Notes under the pieces: model-generated
Seen by the model: only the letters and a program-made list of their open reading frames with translations
What the model was told of the DNA's origin: nothing
Databases searched by the model: none
Position numbers and translations under genes: made by a program
Shown: piece by piece, positions 5,718 through 7,738 of the stretch
Numbering within the stretch: the first letter of the stretch is position 1
Layout of the letters: every line of letters starts with the position of its first letter
Source of the DNA: JBGPIK01 sp041484845
GTDB taxonomy: Bacteria; Desulfobacterota; Binatia; UBA9968
Reading direction: 5' to 3'
Length of the DNA stretch: 7,738 nucleotides
Assembly: GCA_041484845.1 (NCBI GenBank)
Contig: JBGPIK010000328.1
Coordinates: 1-7,738, forward strand

Positions 5718-5799
5718 ATAATCCGAGTTTGGGTTGCGGCTCTGCCGCGTTGGGCACTTCGTGGTGAATAGAAAAAGTCTAAACCGAGTACGACAGAGA

Positions 5800-5934
5800 T
5801 CGATGATACCACCGGATGTCATGAGCACCCAAAAGGTCATCTCAGAAGCCAGCGTGCGATTCAAGTTGACACGACGCGCCGTTAGGGGATAGTCTCCACA
5901 CCGCCAAGTGAGCGGGCCCCAGTGGTATCATCGA
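5800..5934. repeat. 13-bp perfect inverted repeat bracketing a 109-nt segment
   Basis: TCGATGATACCAC (5800-5812) and GTGGTATCATCGA (5922-5934) are exact reverse complements. The segment between them carries a candidate promoter and no ORF of quality. It may be a vestigial mobile-element end pair, or paired protein-binding sites in front of the gene at 6053. No transposase fragment is recognisable. Confidence 0.6.
5866..5893 (+). promoter_or_regulatory. Candidate promoter for the NMT1-like gene
   Basis: TTGACA (5866-5871), a 16-nt spacer and GATAGT (5888-5893). If used, the leader is about 150 nt. Another perfect TTGACA lies at 5965-5970, closer to the gene, but without a good -10. Confidence 0.35.
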
Positions 5935-6052
5935 AGTTACCGGCCGCAGTTTTCAACCCTGGACTTGACAGCGGGTTGGGGAGGATGAGTTTGCAACTGT
6001 CCGGGCCGCACCCCCAAAAGAAATTCTTAGTTTCTTTTCAAAGGAGCTAGTT

Positions 6053-7066
6053 ATGCTGTTACGATTGGCGGGGAAGTCTATCCGGGTCTTGGCGATCGCC
6101 GTTTTTTTTGCAGCCGTGCTTGCCCATTCCGGCGCTCTCGCGGCCGATAAATTACTTGCGCTCTATTCTGCCCGGGTGATGTCCCAATCCATGCCCTGGA
6201 TCGCGCAAGAAGCCGGGCTCTTGAAGAAGTACGACCTCGATCTTCAACTTATTTACGTAGCCGCCGGCGCGCCCGCGTATGCCGCGCTAATAAGTGGTGA
6301 TGTTGAGGTCGAGCTGGCGGGCGCTTCAGGATTCGTTCGTGCCATTGCCCAGGGGAATACTGAGGTTGCGTTTATAGCCGGGGTGAAAAACGTGTTAACC
6401 CATAGCATTTTGGCCAAGCCGGAATTCAAGAAACTTGAGGACCTGCGAGGCAAAAAGATCGGCGTCACACGCATCGGCAGCAACCCCCATTACTTTGCGA
6501 TTCAAGCGCTGCGTCATTTCGGGCTTGAACCCAAAGATGTCACCTTCCTTCAGATCGGTGGAGCGCCGGAGACTTTTGCGGCACTGGTTTCCGGCAGTAT
6601 TGACGCCGGTGTGTTGACCGCGCCGATGGACGCACAAGCAATTGCGTTGGGGTTCCACTATGTCGTGTACGGCCCTGATCTCCGTATCCCCTACGCGGCG
6701 ACGAGCTTCGTGACCCGCCGCGCCGTAATCGCAAAGCGCCCGCAGGTTCTAGATCGTTTCCTGCGGGCCATGGCGGAAGCCGCGATGATTTTGCACACGG
6801 ATAGGGAGTTTACTTATAAAGTGTTGGGAAAGCAGTTGCGCATCGACGACAGGAAAATCCTGGACGCGGCCTACAATTCCGAGATCAAGGTCTTGGAGCC
6901 CAGGTTGGTGATTAAGCCCGAAGCGCTCCAGGCGATACTAGACGAGATCTCGCCGGTCGAGCCACGGGCCAAAAAAATAATGCCTCAGGATCTCATCGAT
7001 TCCCGTTTTCTCGACGAGATGGAAAAGGGCGGCTTTTTCGAGCAGCTGTGGTTAGGCAAGCGGTAA
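6053..7066 (+). CDS. NMT1/TauA-like ABC transporter substrate-binding protein
   Basis: 337 residues, full length for the NMT1/TauA (COG0715) periplasmic-binding family, which has the type II fold and binds sulfonates, nitrate, pyrimidine-like and other small ligands. A signal peptide is clear: KSIR, a hydrophobic stretch at 11-24, and cleavage near GALA-AD (about residue 30). Family marks: PWIAQEAGLLKKYDLDLQLI, the AALISGDVEVELAGAS stretch, KLEDLRGKKIGVTRIGSNPH, GGAPETFAALVSGSIDAGVL, and a late helical region ending FFEQLWLGKR. The ATG is set by AAGGAG at 6041-6046, six bases upstream, the best ribosome binding site in the window. The gene stands alone on its strand, without permease or ATPase, and is unrelated to the two ABC_sub_bind proteins. 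The ligand cannot be told from sequence. It lies between the two direct copies of the palindromic element. Confidence 0.93.
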   Translation: MLLRLAGKSIRVLAIAVFFAAVLAHSGALAADKLLALYSARVMSQSMPWIAQEAGLLKKYDLDLQLIYVAAGAPAYAALISGDVEVELAGASGFVRAIAQGNTEVAFIAGVKNVLTHSILAKPEFKKLEDLRGKKIGVTRIGSNPHYFAIQALRHFGLEPKDVTFLQIGGAPETFAALVSGSIDAGVLTAPMDAQAIALGFHYVVYGPDLRIPYAATSFVTRRAVIAKRPQVLDRFLRAMAEAAMILHTDREFTYKVLGKQLRIDDRKILDAAYNSEIKVLEPRLVIKPEALQAILDEISPVEPRAKKIMPQDLIDSRFLDEMEKGGFFEQLWLGKR

Positions 7067-7080
7067 GGCAACGAGATAGT

Positions 7081-7104
7081 CTTACCGGGGAACTTCCCGG
7101 TAAG
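7081..7104 (+). terminator. Perfect hairpin 14 nt after the NMT1-like gene
   Basis: CTTACCGGG (7081-7089), loop GAACTT, CCCGGTAAG (7096-7104): nine perfect pairs. No T-run follows, so it is not a standard intrinsic terminator. It may end or protect the 3' end of the message, perhaps with Rho. Confidence 0.5.
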
Positions 7105-7247
7105 GATCGACGAGGTTTATAACTTTTCCGTGTTTGATCGCCTGACCACGCTCAACGTGCAGGTAGATCGAATCAGCCGGCTTCCGGATTGGTTGCGCCA
7201 CCCTTTCAGACGCGCTCTTCGTATTGCGGTCATTCGTCCCTTATCCT

Positions 7248-7376
7248 CGCGCCAAGACGCCAAGTTCGCAAAGTGACAGGCCAGAGGTCCTGTCATCCCG
7301 AGCGAATACGAGGGATCTAAGAAAGATTTCTCTCTTCGTTCGAAATGACAATGCTCTTCCTTTGCGCCTTTGCGCG
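7248..7376. repeat. Inverted repeat of GCGCAAAG words, second occurrence
   Basis: Arms 7248-7264 and 7360-7376 are reverse complements at 14 of 17 positions. The arm words match those at 5606-5717, but the centre is different: here it contains another hairpin (7291-7350). Confidence 0.6.
7291..7350. repeat. 60-nt imperfect hairpin (TGTCAT...ATGACA)
   Basis: TGTCATCCCGAGCGA (7291-7305) pairs with 7336-7350 at 12 of 15 positions, and the three exceptions are C/T or G/A changes that could still pair as G-U in one strand's RNA. An inner pair GAGGGATCT with AGATTTCTC continues the stem. The element is nested inside the repeat at 7248-7376, suggesting insertion of one repeat into another. Confidence 0.6.
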
Positions 7377-7405
7377 AAAAATCTTCCTTCGTAACCTTCA
7401 TAACG

Positions 7406-7530
7406 CTATAGTTAAAATTTCTCCCTTTGCGCAACTGTTTGATCGCGTAGGGTGCGCCCCGGCGCACCATTGAGCGAAACGGTGCGCCGGGGCGCGCACC
7501 CTACGAACTTTTTTGGGTAAATTTCGTGAT
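7406..7530 (+). repeat. Palindromic interspersed element, copy B
   Basis: A 125-nt copy of 5405-5527 in the same orientation. Outer arms GTAGGGTGCGC (7447-7457) and GCGCACCCTAC (7494-7504), inner arms GCGCACC (7462-7468) and GGTGCGC (7481-7487), the loop ATTGAGCGAAAC and the trailing T6 are kept. Bases between outer and inner arms changed from TTT/CGA in copy A to a CCCG/CGGGG pair here, lengthening the stem with a 2-nt bulge. Confidence 0.85.
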
Positions 7531-7597
7531 AACAATTGGCTTTTCTTTTTGGCTATTCAGGGTTTCCTGTGAAGAAGGATTCACCACAGAGACGCGG

Positions 7598-7724
7598 GTC
7601 GTGAGAAAAAATCCGTTCATGGTTCGACAGGCTCACCACGAACGGGACCGCGCAATATAAATTCAAGTACTTAGCCGTTCGTCCTGAGCGTGTCGAAGGG
7701 CGATCGGCTATTTTTTCTCACGAC
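7598..7724. repeat. Nested inverted repeat with 15-bp perfect ends
   Basis: GTCGTGAGAAAAAAT (7598-7612) and ATTTTTTCTCACGAC (7710-7724) are exact reverse complements. Inside, 7621-7645 and 7675-7699 form a second inverted repeat (20 of 25). The left inner arm lies in a hairpin of its own: CCGTTCATGG (7613-7622) pairs with CCACGAACGG (7636-7645). It resembles a small non-autonomous element. Confidence 0.7.
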
Positions 7725-7738
7725 CGCGGAGTTCGCTG

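Larger units (their letters stand above)
5288..6052. other. 765-nt stretch without a credible gene
   Basis: Open frames here are low quality and overlap palindromic repeats. The stretch holds, in order: a promoter and hairpin for the minus-strand gene, a palindromic element with a second copy at 7406-7530, a wide inverted repeat of GCGCAAAG words, an inverted repeat at 5800-5934 and a candidate promoter towards the binding-protein gene at 6053. A degenerate piece at 5533-5567 (ACTATCGTTGAAAAGTTT and on) resembles the left flank of the palindromic element. Confidence 0.7.
7067..7738. other. 672-nt stretch without a credible gene
   Basis: It holds a hairpin just after the NMT1-like gene, nested inverted repeats at 7248-7376, a second palindromic element copy at 7406-7530 and a nested inverted repeat at 7598-7724. 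The frames open here are short, lack ribosome binding sites and run through repeats. Confidence 0.7.

Noticed and set aside
5334..5864. Minus-strand 176-residue ORF and the smaller overlapping ORFs at 5287-5496, 5439-5651 and 5555-5767
   Set aside because: They are composed of palindromic and inverted repeats, lack ribosome binding sites and show no domain.
5800..5934. Intact insertion sequence
   Set aside because: Only 135 nt, with no transposase frame or visible target duplication; kept as an inverted repeat only.
7109..7276. Open plus-strand stretch of 55 codons after the NMT1-like gene
   Set aside because: No start with a ribosome binding site, its end lies in a repeat arm, and no family resemblance was seen; a decayed gene piece is possible but unsupported.
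7117..7470. Minus-strand 117-residue ORF
   Set aside because: It reads through at least three repeats (7248-7376, 7291-7350, 7406-7530) and its peptide has the composition of repeat translation.
5405..7738. CRISPR array
   Set aside because: The repeats are few, different in kind, irregularly spaced and palindromic; no regular repeat-spacer pattern and no cas gene.

Overview
The window looks like an accessory, repeat-rich stretch from an uncultured Gram-negative bacterium. It carries orphan periplasmic binding proteins of the ABC_sub_bind family and the NMT1/TauA family, a hydantoinase-A gene, small toxin-antitoxin pairs, and many short palindromic elements between genes. From general knowledge, this mix is common in environmental deltaproteobacterial-type genomes and in candidate lineages such as Binatia, Rokubacteria and Tectomicrobia. 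That placement is inference from gene content; no rRNA or marker gene is present.

Layout. (1) 1-947, minus strand: 5' part of a hydantoinase/oxoprolinase A gene (hyuA type), cut by the window edge, with a TTG start and a strong Shine-Dalgarno. (2) 1044-2051, minus: an exported ABC_sub_bind protein, separated from hyuA by a 60-nt hairpin element. (3) 2100-3044: 14-bp-period tandem duplications, a short fossil of an ABC_sub_bind gene 3' end, a HigB/HigA toxin-antitoxin pair (minus), then a second fossil 3' end. (4) 3045-3619, plus: a ribbon-helix-helix antitoxin and MazF-type toxin pair with a good, apparently leaderless promoter. (5) 3796-4770, minus: a second complete ABC_sub_bind gene, with inverted repeats beyond both ends. 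(6) 4916-5287, minus: a small hypothetical protein, perhaps winged-helix. (7) 5288-6052: no gene, but two palindromic elements, a wide inverted repeat and candidate promoters. (8) 6053-7066, plus: an NMT1/TauA-like exported binding protein with a textbook ribosome binding site. (9) 7067-7738: no gene, but a hairpin, a second copy of the 5405-5527 palindromic element, and nested inverted repeats.

How it fits together. Three solute-binding proteins from two unrelated folds occur without any permease or ATPase, next to a hydantoinase-type ATPase subunit that could act on imported amide or ring compounds. The two toxin-antitoxin modules sit in the interval where vestiges of further ABC_sub_bind genes remain. 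The simplest reading is a once larger ABC_sub_bind array that was eroded and interrupted, with the modules settling next to gene 3' ends. The intergenic DNA is dominated by inverted repeats resembling small non-autonomous repeat families. No transposase, CRISPR array, tRNA or rRNA is visible. I see no convincing new multi-gene system; the most unusual things are the fossil 3' ends alternating with toxin-antitoxin modules and the repeat architecture around the NMT1-like gene.
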